Shown piece by piece: positions 34,571 through 46,900 of a stretch of 64,000 bases of DNA (positions are counted from its first letter, which is position 1; each line of letters starts with the position of its first letter). This DNA is from Undaria pinnatifida (taxonomy: Eukaryota > Sar > Phaeophyceae > Laminariales > Alariaceae). The notes below the pieces were generated by a model. It was not told where the DNA came from. It made no database searches and saw nothing but the letters and a program-made list of their open reading frames with translations. The position numbers and the translations under genes were made by a program. The stretch covers positions 12,949,488 to 13,013,487 of the forward strand of contig JABAKD010000020.1 of assembly GCA_012845835.1 (NCBI GenBank). Direction: 5' to 3'.

Positions 34571-37500
34571 GGAACCTGGATACGGAAAGGCCAGTCCATC
34601 CCCTGCAAACACCCTTATATACATGGGATGTCTCGTATTTTTATGATAGGCTATTCATCACAGTAAGTGCACGTTGTTGGTCCAGACTGTGCACTTTTGT
34701 GTTGCGCATGGTTTGGGCAAGGTTTTGGGTTTTTGTGGTACTACTTCGTACGCCTGTTTTGTTGTTGTGGCACGCAGTGCTCTAAGTCCTTGGCCCAGGT
34801 CTTGCAAAATTATTTCGAAAATTCCTAAGATACAAGCTTGCAACACTGCATTAGTGAGGGGGTGCGTGGGTATGGGGTGGGTGTATAGGGGGGTATAGGT
34901 GTTGGATGTTTGGCGCGGGGAGGGGGGGTTAGGTGTGGTGGGGGGAGGCAGGGATTAGTTGTCGGAGGGGCGGGTAGAGGCGGGTAGAGGTGTGGTTGAG
35001 GGGAGGGGGCGGAGGGGGGGGCGTACTCAGTTGTTGCTTGTCTTCGTTATGCGATCATGGGGGGGGGATCCTTAACTTCGCTTTCCACTAGATCCGCGTT
35101 ATTACTAGCAGTCTTCCGGGTATGATACTACGGCAGAGCGAAACTTTGAGAATCGCGGACCTAAACTTTTAATCTTTTTTTTTTCTGTTTTTTTTTTTTT
35201 AACCCACCGCCACGGGCAAGTAGGCAGGCAGGGCAGGTAGGCGTTCCAGATGTGTTCATAGCCTTGGCCTGGTACGTGCAAACCGGTACCTGGTAGCGTA
35301 TATTTTCCTGTCGATCCTGGAAAAAGTACGAAGCCTAGCTCCTGGCGCAACTGCTGCCGTGTGTCGTGCGACTGCTGTGCTACTGACTGTGCTACAGCTG
35401 CTGCCCTCCTTTTGCGCGTACTGCATGCTGCTGGGGCACTGCTGCTGGTGCATTGCGTGCTGGTGGTCTACTGCCGCTGTACTACAATACATATGGTGTT
35501 GTTGTCGATCCGGAGCCGGCATTTTTTCGACAGGTAGCTGTTTATTTCTCAACACGAGTTCGCGCAAGCACTTTCAACGCAGCGATTGGGTTGCGTTGGG
35601 TTGGATCGGGTTGGGTTGAGTGGACGGGCTTCCAAGCACCGACGTTTTCCTCTGTGTATGGTCAGTTTCGTTTGGTCAGCTCCATGAATTTGGTCGATTT
35701 TTATTGACCATTTTTTTCGACTGGCCATGTCTTCAATATCGACCGTTACTACCCTATTGTTGAACAATTCATTTTGGTCATTTTCAGTTGACCACTTTCG
35801 CTTGGTCATGTTTTCGTTTTTTGAAGTCGATAAAATTATACGAAGTATCCAGTCGGCCTATTCGTGCGAGGAGCGCCATATCATGCCCATAATACGAGGT
35901 GAGCAGGAGCTACTACCAGGTTGTGCTGTTTGTGCGAGGGACACGGTGTTTTTAGGCGTGTCACGGTCTTTTTGGGCCTCAACATACTGGGTTTAGTATA
36001 GGAGGCGGTCGGTCAAAGCGTCCAAACGGTCGATCAAGGAGTCAAAGCGGCCAGTCAAGAGGGGTCAAGTCAAACCTTGGTCTCCTAGTATTAATAAATT
36101 GTATTTGGTTACTCTTGGGTACTGCACATGGTGGTGTGTGAATGTGGCGCTATAAGATATGTGGTTGTGAGATGATGGGCCCTTTTTCCATTTTTCTACT
36201 TTTTTGTTTTTCTGGATGCAAAAGAAAAGAGTTATTTTAGTGTTTGTGTTCAAAGGTTTCTTTGAACATTACCGTGTATGACACCAGAGAAAGCACAAGA
36301 GCCCCTCGGATGATTAGCTTATTTATTTTGTCGGCAGCAAGGGGAGTCTTGGGAGAAACGCTGAGCAATATGCGCCTATGCATACCTACGGAACGATCTC
36401 GCAAAAGCCGCACCAATTTTCGATTGTGTCGAACGCCGGCTCCCCCTGTTGGGGGACAGAAAAAGTCGCCGGTAGCTTTCGTTCATTGGGTGCGTTATGT
36501 TTGCGTGTGGTACGGTACCGTAGGTCGTCCTACCTGTGAAAAGAGTAACAAGAGTGGGCGTGTTTTATACGTGATCCTGCGCACGGTACTCGAGCTGATG
36601 GAGCATACATACATGTATGCCATTCACAGGCATTATTTTGGTTTTGTTTGGGTATTTGGGCGGTCAGTCGGAGCAAGAAGGGGGCTGAAGCTCTTAGGGG
36701 ATTATAAAATACTGCACAAGAGATACCAATACCACTTTGATAGTATAGCAGACACGTAGCTATGTCGTTAGACGTTCGTCGTACGAAGTCTATCTCACAT
36801 TATAGAAAATATGGCGCCAGACCTATAGTCTTTTTCGCTACACTATCAAGATTTCGTTTATTTTATTGTTGTGGTCGATTTTTGTGTTTTTCATCCAAAA
36901 TATAAAAAGAGAAAAAGGCTTGTCGTTCCCCCGCGCAGTTTTCTGATTGGTCGCTTTTTTTCAGTTCGCACACTGGCGTTGAATGTTGTGCACTCTGCTG
37001 CTGCTGGACCAGTATTGTCTATCTAACAGTTTGTTGTTGTCGGCTTCTGCCGCCGCCGCCGCCGCTGCTCCTGCTGCTGTCATACTCTGGGCTGTGTAGG
37101 CGGTGATATATTTTGAAGTTCACCCCCCGGTGCTTGCAGAGTTTCCCGGGAGTTTACTGGTGGAGTCAGGTAGATGTTAAGACAGGTGTTTTTGCGACTG
37201 AGAGTATGTGTATACCTGCTGTAGTTTTGTAATTTTATTTTTACATCCCAGACCGTAATATCCCATCCCCCCCCATAGCTACACTAGTATTATATTGCAC
37301 TGTGGCAGCTGCATCACGCACACACCCACGTTTTTTTTAAGACGTAATATCGTACCCTTTTCGGGGGGGCTCGATCAGAGGACACCTGTCGGGTGTACCT
37401 TTTTTTTGCGGCCGTACCCTCTGGTGTTTTACTCTCAGTGCACTTGGAAAGCCATGTATGGTCAAAAAGGGTCAATTCGTTGGTTGGTTGGGCGTTTAGG

Positions 37501-38267
37501 TTGGGGTTGGGGCATGGTTGGGTTGGGTTGAGTCTGGGTTTGGTTAGTTGGGCTTGGTTGGTGCCAGGAGTATGCTTTTTTGGTTGGTTGCAGTACGTGG
37601 TACATTCGGTAGATGCTTTGGGTATGCGGCTCTGAGAGTGTTATAGCGTATATGTGTGCATCTCATTTTCGCGCGACTTACTGCGAAATGCCTTTTTTTT
37701 TCAAGTGCGTGCCCGTAATAAGCGAGCAAAACAATACGTTTTTTTACGCGCGATGATTGACATCCCATCGATCGATCGTGTTTTCCATTCTTCCTCCCTC
37801 CCTCCCTCCCTCTCTCCCTCTTTCTTTGGCCGGTTGGTTGGTTGGTTTTATATTGTGCGGCGTCAGTCGTGCGTGTGCTTGGGAGGCAAATGACTACTAC
37901 ACCTCTGGTACTAGATATATTACTCCCTATCCCATGAACCGGTGACGCCAGTGCTTGGTTTCGGTGACGATGGTGGTTTATATCGGTGATAGGGTTGTGA
38001 TCGACTGCGTGGCGTCTGTCGACACCTTTAATGATGTTCTCGCTGCTTGTAGAAGGAGACGACAGCGCAAGCGCAAGCATTTTCTTGGTTAATATATTGT
38101 GAAGTCTATCTGATCGAGGAGAGGCGGGCGCGCGAGCGTGCTGCGCCCCGCACGAGGTTTCGGTCGCGTGTGCATGCAGCGAATCTGCCCCTCGAAATAG
38201 CTCTCCATCTCAGATGCCTCTCTGTTCTGTGTCTGCTCCGTGTCTCCCCCTGTGCGATGCGTGAAGG
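34571..38267. other. Intergenic, no gene supported
   Basis: Includes a plus frame at 36244-36759 (171 codons) without domains, TTGGTCA/TTGACCA-rich sequence at 35650-35815, GTTGGTTG tracts at 35590 and 37475-37580, and TACCTGGTA at 35287-35295. No exon of either gene was placed here. Confidence 0.5.
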
Positions 38268-38420
38268 ACGCGTGCTACGATAGAGGTAGCAGTTTTCGTC
38301 TGAAACGGTTTCTGAATGACGGGCGGGGTCCTTATCCCAAAACCGTCGGAAACTGTCCTTTTTCTTCGTGATTCTCGTTCTGTGTACCTAGGTTCTATAC
38401 CATGGGATTTTTCTCCTAGT
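38268..38420 (+). repeat. Dispersed repeat J, copy 1
   Basis: gtgctacgatagaggta, ctgaaacggtttctgaatga, tccttatcccaaaaccgtc. It matches 40570-40760. Confidence 0.7.
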
Positions 38421-39029
38421 ATATAATAAATCAGTTTTTGGGAGAAGTCTTGAGCTCCCATATTTGAGGAACCAACCTCGCGGAAAAAAAAGTGGAATAT
38501 TACGCACCCCTCTATCTCGCAGCACGCGTCGTCGAGGCTATAGGTCTCTTGCAGCGCGTGATGAGAGGTTTGAACAAGCGCCACTTTTGAAACTATCTTC
38601 CTTTTCTTCGTTTCCTTCACAGTTGTAAACGACCTTCGCAGACACTCGGTGCCACCCTCTGCAGCTCTTATCGCAGAGACAGAGCCTCGACACACACATC
38701 ATGATTTCACTGTATGTCTTGGCTCGCTTCGTCAAGAAAATGTCAGCCAGCTGCTGCTAATATACGCATCGAGTGTTCGCTGGGGTGAATGGGGGGGTGT
38801 CACGTCTGTCGTCAGGCGTGGGGTGGCGCCCAACATTTGATAAGGTCACCGTGTTTCTCCCGTTTAGTATCTACCTATTTCCAGGCGCTTCGTCACCAAT
38901 ACGGCAAGGCGCCACCTATGTATGTGTATATATCGGGCCCCATATATCACCCCCTCTAACGTATTATTAAAATGGTCGGCACGAGAGCAGCCGCCGAGTA
39001 CTCTCTCGCAACGTGTTAGCACCCGTCGC

Positions 39030-39845
39030 GTTCCCCAACCCCCCCCGCCCATCGATGCATTGACTGTGTACACCCCACCCCCTCCTCACCCCATCACGGC
39101 CACCAGTTCACCTCCCCCCCCCGCCATCCCTTCAGACCGCCCCACCCACACCCCCCTTCACCCCGCCTCCCCGCCCAACTCCCAGAACTGGTCTTCTCCC
39201 TACCCTACGCCACACACGCCCTACTCCACCCCCCCCCCCTCACCTCCCCCATCCCGTCCTCCTATACCACACACGCACCTACCACACACCCACCTGCTCC
39301 CCCCCTTCCCTCCTGTTCCGCACACTAATTCTACTCCACCCCCCCCTCTCCCTACTCCACCCTCCCTCTCCATGCTCTACCCCCCCCGCCCTTTACTCCG
39401 TTTATCGCCCTACTTCACCGCCCCCCCCCCTTACGCCCCCCCCCCCCCCCCCGTACTCCATCCCGCGCCCCTACTCCACCTCCCCCCTCACTCCCCTATT
39501 CCACCCCCCCTCCCCTCCTATTTCACACACCCTCCCCTACTCCACCACCCCCGCCCCCCTACTGCACCCCCCTCTCCTACCCCCCCCCTCTCGCCGCCCC
39601 TACTCCACCCCCCGCCTCTTCGACTCCACTCCTTCCCTTCCCTACTCCAGCCCCCATCCCCCCTACTCTACGCCCCCTCTACTCCTCACACACCCATTCT
39701 CCATCCCCACCCCTGCGCTACACCCCCCCCTTCCTTGTCCTACCTCCCCCCCTCCCCCTGCTCCACCTCCTTCCTTTACTCCACCCCCCCCCCGGCGCGC
39801 GCTGATCCACCCCGCCCCCCCTACTCTCCATCATATACTTATAGC
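39030..39845. repeat. C-rich (CCCCCTACTCCAC)n-like tract
   Basis: About 800 bp of strand-asymmetric C/T-rich sequence with recurring ccctactccaccc. The long plus frame here is a Pro-rich artefact. Confidence 0.85.
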
Positions 39846-40569
39846 AGCTGGGATACAGCGCCATATCAGGTATCATATCGTAGCGTTATTCATTGAAATT
39901 GATGCGAAAGCCTCCCATTGCAGTGTTTGGTAGTTTTTTCGAGGTCTTGGTTCCAACTTTTTACTCGCGAAGTGGAGTGATACACGATTTTTCAAACGAT
40001 TTTGCGACAGTTTGCAACAAGATTGGCCCAAATTTTGACGATAATTGTCCAAGGCAGGAGCCCAACGCATTCCATACGGGGAAGAAGTCCTCGCGCGCAC
40101 CCCAAGCAAGCGTCGTGGACGCGTGGGAGAGTGGACCGGTTCAGCGCCGGTCCGCATTCTGGTTGTTTTTTGTCCTCATCTCCTCCGACCCAAGGGCTGG
40201 CAAGGGACGGCGCACCGAGATCGCACGCAGAGAGTGGGAGATACAGAGAAGTGGAAAACGGAAGAACGGAACATTCTTTCGTACGCACATATGTGTTTAG
40301 GTATATACGTGGAACCCCAGTTCCCTGTGTTAATGAAACAATAAAAAGTGGCACAATGAAAGTGAACTCTAATATCTAGACTTTAGCAGCTCCCCAGACT
40401 TTTTTTAGTTTTTTTGTGCCGTGTATAAACGCGTATGCACATCCTGCAGCAGCTATTAGGCTCTGTAGGGGGTTGTGACAAGCTGCGACTATCGTCAGGA
40501 GTAGTGGCTCCTGAACAAGAGGGTGATGTGTGCGACATTCCTGTTACCACGTCATCGGGGGCAACCGCC
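39846..40569. other. No gene supported
   Basis: Several overlapping frames are open on both strands at 39873-40380, which argues against any one of them. No domain is recognised. Confidence 0.45.
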
Positions 40570-40830
40570 TTATGGCACTTGCTACGATATAGAGGTATAC
40601 CTTTGTTTGGCTGAAGTGGTTGTTAACCGCCTGATGGCATGTAACGTGCTACACGATAGAGGTATACCTTTTTTTGGCTGAAATGGTTTTCTGAATGACA
40701 GGGGCTCCTTAGCCCAAAATCGTCCATTTTTTGGCTGTATTTTTTAACGGTAGCACTTTTTCTTTTCTCCGAATCAGGTTTTGAATGAAATAGAGGTCTT
40801 CTAAAGCTTCTAAAGTTTAACCTGCTATAT
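40570..40830 (+). repeat. Dispersed repeat J, copy 2 (head doubled)
   Basis: tgctac(a)cgatagaggtatacc occurs twice (40580 and 40650), followed by ctgaaatggttttctgaatg and ctccttagcccaaaatcgtc. Confidence 0.7.
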
Positions 40831-41990
40831 CGTAGCACACACTCCGGGTCTTCTTATTCTTTAATCAGCCTAGGGCGGGGATGACATACAGTTGAGTGCA
40901 TGTATTGCGCGAATGAATGAACGTGGGTTTGTTAGTGTCAAAACGCCAATTAAGATACCGCTGTGCGGAGTGTATCTCGAGGATCATGCACCAAAAAGCT
41001 ACGGTGTAGTAGTAGTAGAGGGGGGTCGCTTTTGGGCCCTTTTCTTAGCAGCACGCGGCTCGTCGGGGTCACTCGGCGCAAGTGACCCCCACCCTCTGTT
41101 CCCTTTTTTCGCGGCCTCAGGCTTTCGTGCTGATTTAATTTTATCGATGAAAAACATGGGAATCCCCATTGAATCGAGTGGCTGGCGACGCGCTGTGCCA
41201 AGAAAATCGTCGCAAGTAAGCGTGGTTTTCGTCAGCGCAGTTCAGAGCGAAAGTGGGGGTGTCCGTACCCCCCCCTGGGCTATACCGGTCGTAGCCTTGA
41301 CCCCGATTCGTGAACTCTTGTCTCATCGAGGTTTTCGTATAGAAGTCACTCGCGCGGGTGGCTCAGACCCCCGGTAGCGCAAAAGGGGGACCCTCCCCTC
41401 CACACCGCAGGCCTCGGGGTCTATACAGGTTTGATGCAGGATGGCGCCTGATAGCTGTGTCACACTCCAATATTTGATGGTGGCCAAGCGATGGCCCATT
41501 TACGCGAATAGTAAGTAGTTAGTAGCGGTGCAGTCTATATAGTCTATATACTTGTATTTAATAGCATTAAGATTTCGAAGTAGTAGATGTTTTCTCCTTT
41601 TATTTCCGAGGTTTATTTTCTTCTTTCGGTGGAATCATATACTCGTATGATGAGTGCGTGATCAACGTTGAAACTCATGCAGCGTGTACTCTGCACATTT
41701 TATGAAGATCCTAGTTGAATCGGAAGTAGTCTGTTTTGGAGGGAGGTACGCAGAGCTCCTCGAGTGACATGTCTCAGAAAACTTTAGGTCCACCCAGCTG
41801 ACGTACGTAGCTTTGTGATAATGCACCACATATATGATGTGCGCATTATATATAGTCTAGACATATAAAATCTATATACAATACATATAGTCTAGACCTA
41901 TATGCGGTGTCGTGTCATGTGCTCTCAACATATAGATACAAAATACAAGGCGCTGAATGATGTTCAAGGTGTTGGTATGTACTGCGCCGA
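40831..41990. other. No gene supported; one unassigned frame
   Basis: A plus frame from ATG near 40913 to 41377 has normal composition (GVVVVEGGRFWALFLAARGS) but no recognised domain, and the minus strand is also open. 41820-41910 is an AT-rich stretch with repeated TAGTCTAGAC. Confidence 0.4.
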
Positions 41991-42039
41991 TTTATTTTGT
42001 TTTTCCCCGTACGTTTCTCACAGGCAGGGGAGGTAAAGG

Positions 42040-42249
42040 GGGGTGGGCAGGTGGTGGCAGAATAGGCGACGATGAAGATGGCTATGGTTATGATTGTAGT
42101 GATATTGATGGTGGTGGTGGTGATGACGATAACGATGATGATTATGATGATGATTATGATGATGGTGATAACGACTGATGAATGAGGACGACGGACGATG
42201 ATGGTAAAAATGTTATTCACCAGTGGTGGGTGATAAACGACTGATGAAT

Positions 42250-42280
<31 letters not shown>

Positions 42281-42800
42281 AATGATGATGATGACGATGA
42301 TGATGGTGATGATGATGATGATAAAGGTGACAATGAATGACGACGACGGTTGTGAGATAATGAAAGGTGATGACAATAATTGACGGCAGTAACAATGACT
42401 GGTGCTGATGACGACGAGGCTATGATCTCATCATGACGGCGATAGCGATAGGTTTGATGATGGTGGCGATGACACGATGACTGACAATGAATGATGATGT
42501 CGACGTTTACGACTATGATAATGGCGCGCGGTGATTACAAAGGTTGATGATCACACTGATGGCAACGATGATGCTTCGGTGGTGACATAACTGGTGAGGA
42601 TGACGGCGACGACGATGCGTGACGATGAGGATGATGACCGCGATGATAATGCTAGATTATAATCATGATGACATGATGATGGCGACGGCAGCCACGTGGC
42701 GCTGAAGACACTTATATATGCTGACATGAAAGTGACACGTGTTGTGCTGACGGTGCGGAAGACGCGAACGATGATAGTGATGACGATGATGGTGGGCAAG
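42040..42800. repeat. (GAT)n microsatellite and degenerate GATGAC tract
   Basis: Perfect core about 42251-42282, degenerate on both sides. It produces Asp/Ile-rich false frames. Confidence 0.92.
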
Positions 42801-42999
42801 TTATGCCGGCATGCCTTACGTACATATGGCGCGTTATATCGGAGGAGCCGTCGAATTTGTTGGGCGTGTTGACTCCACGGGAGAGAGGGCGGGCCATGCC
42901 AAACAAAGGAAAGCATTCATCAATGGGCACACTCTATTCATATTCATACTAAGGGAAAATCAGGAAAAAAGCGATTTCAGGTCAAACTAGATAACGTGA

Positions 43000-43250
43000 T
43001 GTATCATGTCTCTTCCGATCATGTATCATATCATGTCCTACCTATAGAGCATGTCAGATAACGCATCATGCCATATCACATGTCATATCATATCATGCGG
43101 CACCACAGCATATCGCATCATGTCATCCTGCGTCATACACCGTATCACAGCTTATCGCATGATAATTTATCGGGTACTATCGCATCATATTAAATCACGT
43201 CCCTATCACATCACATCAATAAAATCTGTGCGTGCAGACCAGATCAGGTC
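43000..43250. repeat. Degenerate CATATCAT/CATCATGTC tract
   Basis: Short repeats of tcatatcatatcatgt type; no gene. Confidence 0.75.
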
Positions 43251-43843
43251 ATCAGACATAACTAGACTACGTACCAGCGATAGCGACACACGCGCGACCT
43301 GTTAGCAATCGTTCTGTCGACAATCAACAAGAAAAAAAAACTAGAACTAAAGCAACAAAAGAACAAGGATGCCCAGCCTGTTAGCAAACCCTCCTGTCGG
43401 GAAACAAGATTAGCAAAAAATAGAGCAAAAAAAAAAGATGTGCCCCCTGCAGGCCAGCAGCCATTTCCCTTCCCTACGACAACTAATTGTTGTTTGAACA
43501 CTTCCTACAAATAGTCGTATATACTACCATGAAGCAGTCGTACTACAATTCATGTAGTAATATGAAGAGTCAGTCGTAGCTACCCTAGCAGTCGCGTTTG
43601 GTTTTGCGATCGCTGCCCGCCGTTGCCAACAAACATCGTATTCGGATGCCCACATTACCCCCCTCCCCCACACCCCCAAATGAGTACACCCCCCATCCCC
43701 CCCAACCCCCCCATCCACCACAACACCACCACTCAACCACTACCGCGACCATCAGCGCCGCAACCACCACCACCGTTACCGCCACCGTCAACCCATCCCG
43801 GCTTATCCTCCCCCTTCCCCCACCCCTACTAGAGTATTCGAGG

Positions 43844-43906
43844 CTACTTGAGCTGTCGGCCTGCTTTTCGCGAGGCTCTGAACACTGCGGCGTCCACAAG
43901 GCCAAT
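43844..43906 (-). CDS. PDI-C exon 13: C-terminus
   Basis: Acceptor cccgcag after a strong pyrimidine tract. It encodes IGLVDAAVFRASRKAGRQLK and TAG (43846-43844). It completes the second helix (GGTFSL-IGLVDAAVF) and a basic tail, as the family requires. Confidence 0.88.
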   Translation of the reverse strand: MGLVDAAVFRASRKAGRQLK

Positions 43907-46900
43907 CTGCGGGATGGAGGGGGGGGGGGGAGGGGAGGAGGGGGGGGGGGCGAGGGGGAGGGATAGCAAGAGCGACGTATATGGGAAAAGGGAAAAGGGA
44001 AACCGCCATGTGGAAAACAAGGGATCAAAGAGGAAAATGCAAAGAAGGAAATATGAAAACACTTGAGACGATACGGGAATCACAGGCCCGGAAGCAGAAA
44101 CGCCAAGATGGGAGGAAAAAAAAAATCAACACGCTCACACTCAAAAACACAACAACAGTTCGCATTAATCTTTTACTTACATCGAACCGTGTTGTGTCTG
44201 GTCTTTGGTTCTAGTCCGGCTATTGAGCTGATCGGAGACGTCACAGCGACAAGACCAGTGTAGGACCAGACACAAGACCACAGCGGCCACAAACAAACGG
44301 ACAAAAATCACAAAAGACATGAGAGAAACACAGCACACAACTTTTGCAACCCCGAAGTCCGAGTCTCGCAAGCTCGAGGCCTGGCCGAGAGCGTGCTTGG
44401 ATGTCGCAGAGGCCACTGGTTGTGTCCGTAGAGCCCTGCGGTAGGCTCGGCTGGATCGCTCGCAGAGTACATGGCTCGCTGCAACCAGAGAAGGGTCTTC
44501 TTTGTCAGCTGCTCTGTTGAAAGCCCAGCTCGTATTGTCTCTAGTAACGTGCTACTTGGCAACGTGCCTCATTCTGCTTGTTTTTTGTTTTTTCCAAGCT
44601 GTCATCAGCAATCAGCTCGGCAGCTACGACCGAGCCCGCAGATCGCTGTCAAGGAACCCAGGGGGTTCTCGTCGGGAGAGCGCTTGGGTGTGGCAGGGAC
44701 CGTCCGGCATGTCCGCGGAGTCCTGCGGCAGGAGCCGTGTCCCCCCGGTGCCACGGTATGCTACGAGACACCGCTGGTAGCCGTTTCCTCGTGAATTTTA
44801 CAAGGGATCTTACGAAACACTGCTTCAGCCGTTTCCCCGTTAATTTTCATATGGGATTCTACCATAAAGCTACTGCATTTCATCAAATCCACTCCACTTA
44901 CCCAAGTAAATATTTTGATATTTCCTCCGCCCGCAGCCCATTTGAAGCAACAAATACCTCAACCCATTTAGAGCCCCAAAACCGTTCCCTATATTATTTC
45001 CAAGTGGGTTTGTCCCCCAAAAACGGGTTTCCAATGTTGTACAGGCGTTAATGCCGGACGCCTATAGCTACCGCGCGCTCACCAGACTGAAGGTGCCGCC
45101 GATGATTGCGAGCACCTTGGTGATGAAGTCGTACGAGGGCCGCTTCTCGCTGCGCACCAGCACCGACATGGGGGAGAGGTTGTACGCAAACCTAGCCTCT
45201 GGCACGTCCTCATCGTCGTAAAGCATCATCTGCAGAGCCAAACGAGACAACAACGCACAAGCCCACAACGTAGAATCGGAATCGGAATCGGAACAAGGAT
45301 CGGAATCGGCATCGGCATCGGTAATCGGCTATCGGAATCGAAATCGGCACTCGTGTATCGGAATCGAAATCGGCAATCGTATATCGAAATTGAAATCGGC
45401 GACAGGAATCGGAATAGGGATCGGAATAGGGATCGGGATCGGGGTTTGCTGGGTTCGATGTGGTTTGTTTGTTAGGGTTTGTGTTAAAGTGTTTGTTTTT
45501 TTTTCTTGTGTGGTGTGTCTCAGCTGTGTTTGGCTTTTATTTCATATGCTGTGCAAGTTTTCCTTCTTGCTTTGGTTCCAGGTCGGTTGGGTTTGGTTGG
45601 GTTGGGTTTGATTGAACATACCCTAGTTCAGCTCCATCCGAGGCGTTACAAAGACTTTCGGTTTTAGGTGTCAGGTGGATTTGGTTGGGGCTGGTTTGGT
45701 TCAACATGCTTTTGTCATTTCAGTTCGGTCCGAGGCGGCACACATAACCGGACGAGCCCCCCCCCCCTCCCCCTCGCCAGAGACCCACCTGACTGTTCGC
45801 CACCATCTGGTACCCGTGCCATGGCACTTTCATTGAACTCAGCTGGTACGTCGAACCCACCACCTATATAGGGAAGTTAAGGTGCACAGCATTGGACGTA
45901 TAAAAGGAACATGCGGTGCATAAGGTACATAATGTGTAAAGAGTACAAACGGTGAAAAGGCAAGACACGTGCCAAAGCTTTCATCGAGCTCAGCTGGCAC
46001 CAAACGTCGAATCCAACTCCAATGAACGGAAAAAGGGGGGCAAGACATCCGACGAAAACGAGGCACATACGAGTACCATGCAAAAAAACACAAAAAAGGT
46101 ACAAACCACGACAAGGTACAAACACGACAAGGTACAAACCACGACAAGGTACAAACCACGACAAGGTACAAACCACGACAAGGTACAACATGATCGCACG
46201 TGTAACGTTTTAACAGGTATAAAAGGTGCCGACCGGCAGTACAAAGGCGCAGAAGACATATTATCGTGCGGAGGTACAGAGGATACTCGTATCGAAAGCA
46301 CCAACAGGTACAAGATGCCCGTGACGACTTCATACCAAGGCGGTGTTACTATCAATGGCATTATGTACTAGACTACCCCCCCCCCAATTTCATTCCGAGC
46401 ATCGTGTCATCAATTGTGTTCACAGTTATTACGCGCGAAGCAAGTAATGAGGATCAAATACGGTTAGAGAAAACAGGGGACATATATAATTTTGTTGTCT
46501 ATATCGTGGGTCCTGTTTACTGTGGCCCTTCGTAAATAGACGGCTTCGCCTTCGATGTTGCTTCTTGCTCTCGTTAATTCCCCGATGCGCCGTCTAGCGA
46601 TGAACTCGAGAATCACGAAATCACGAATTTTCTAGTCCAGTGAGCGACCGCTGTCCAGTTGTAAACAACAGCTAGCTCTGTCTGTTCGCGTGTTGTAGCA
46701 GTCTGCCAGCACCGTTCCGTACGGTATCCACTTGGTATCCCCACAAGCGCGATCAACCAAACAACGCCAGCTACTGCTGTCAAAGTAAGCTACATACTTG
46801 CTCCGCCAAAAAAAAAAGAGTATGAACCATAACGCCTAATTCTCTCTGGAACAACAAACAACACATCATTCTTACATAGGTTCTCGATTCCTAACAATAT

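Noticed and set aside
36244-36759. 171-codon plus frame as a gene
   Set aside because: No domain, no splice context, and composition not distinguishable from chance open sequence.
38922-39896. 324-codon Pro-rich frame
   Set aside because: Produced by C/T-rich simple sequence; no non-repetitive segment or domain.
41915-42376. Ile/Val/Thr-rich minus-strand frame
   Set aside because: Translation of the GAT microsatellite.
44308-44780. Minus-strand frames between PDI-C exons 12 and 13 as extra exons
   Set aside because: Exon 12 joins exon 13 in frame to complete the conserved helix. The intervening frame ends in a stop and has no family similarity; it also contains a local tandem duplication.
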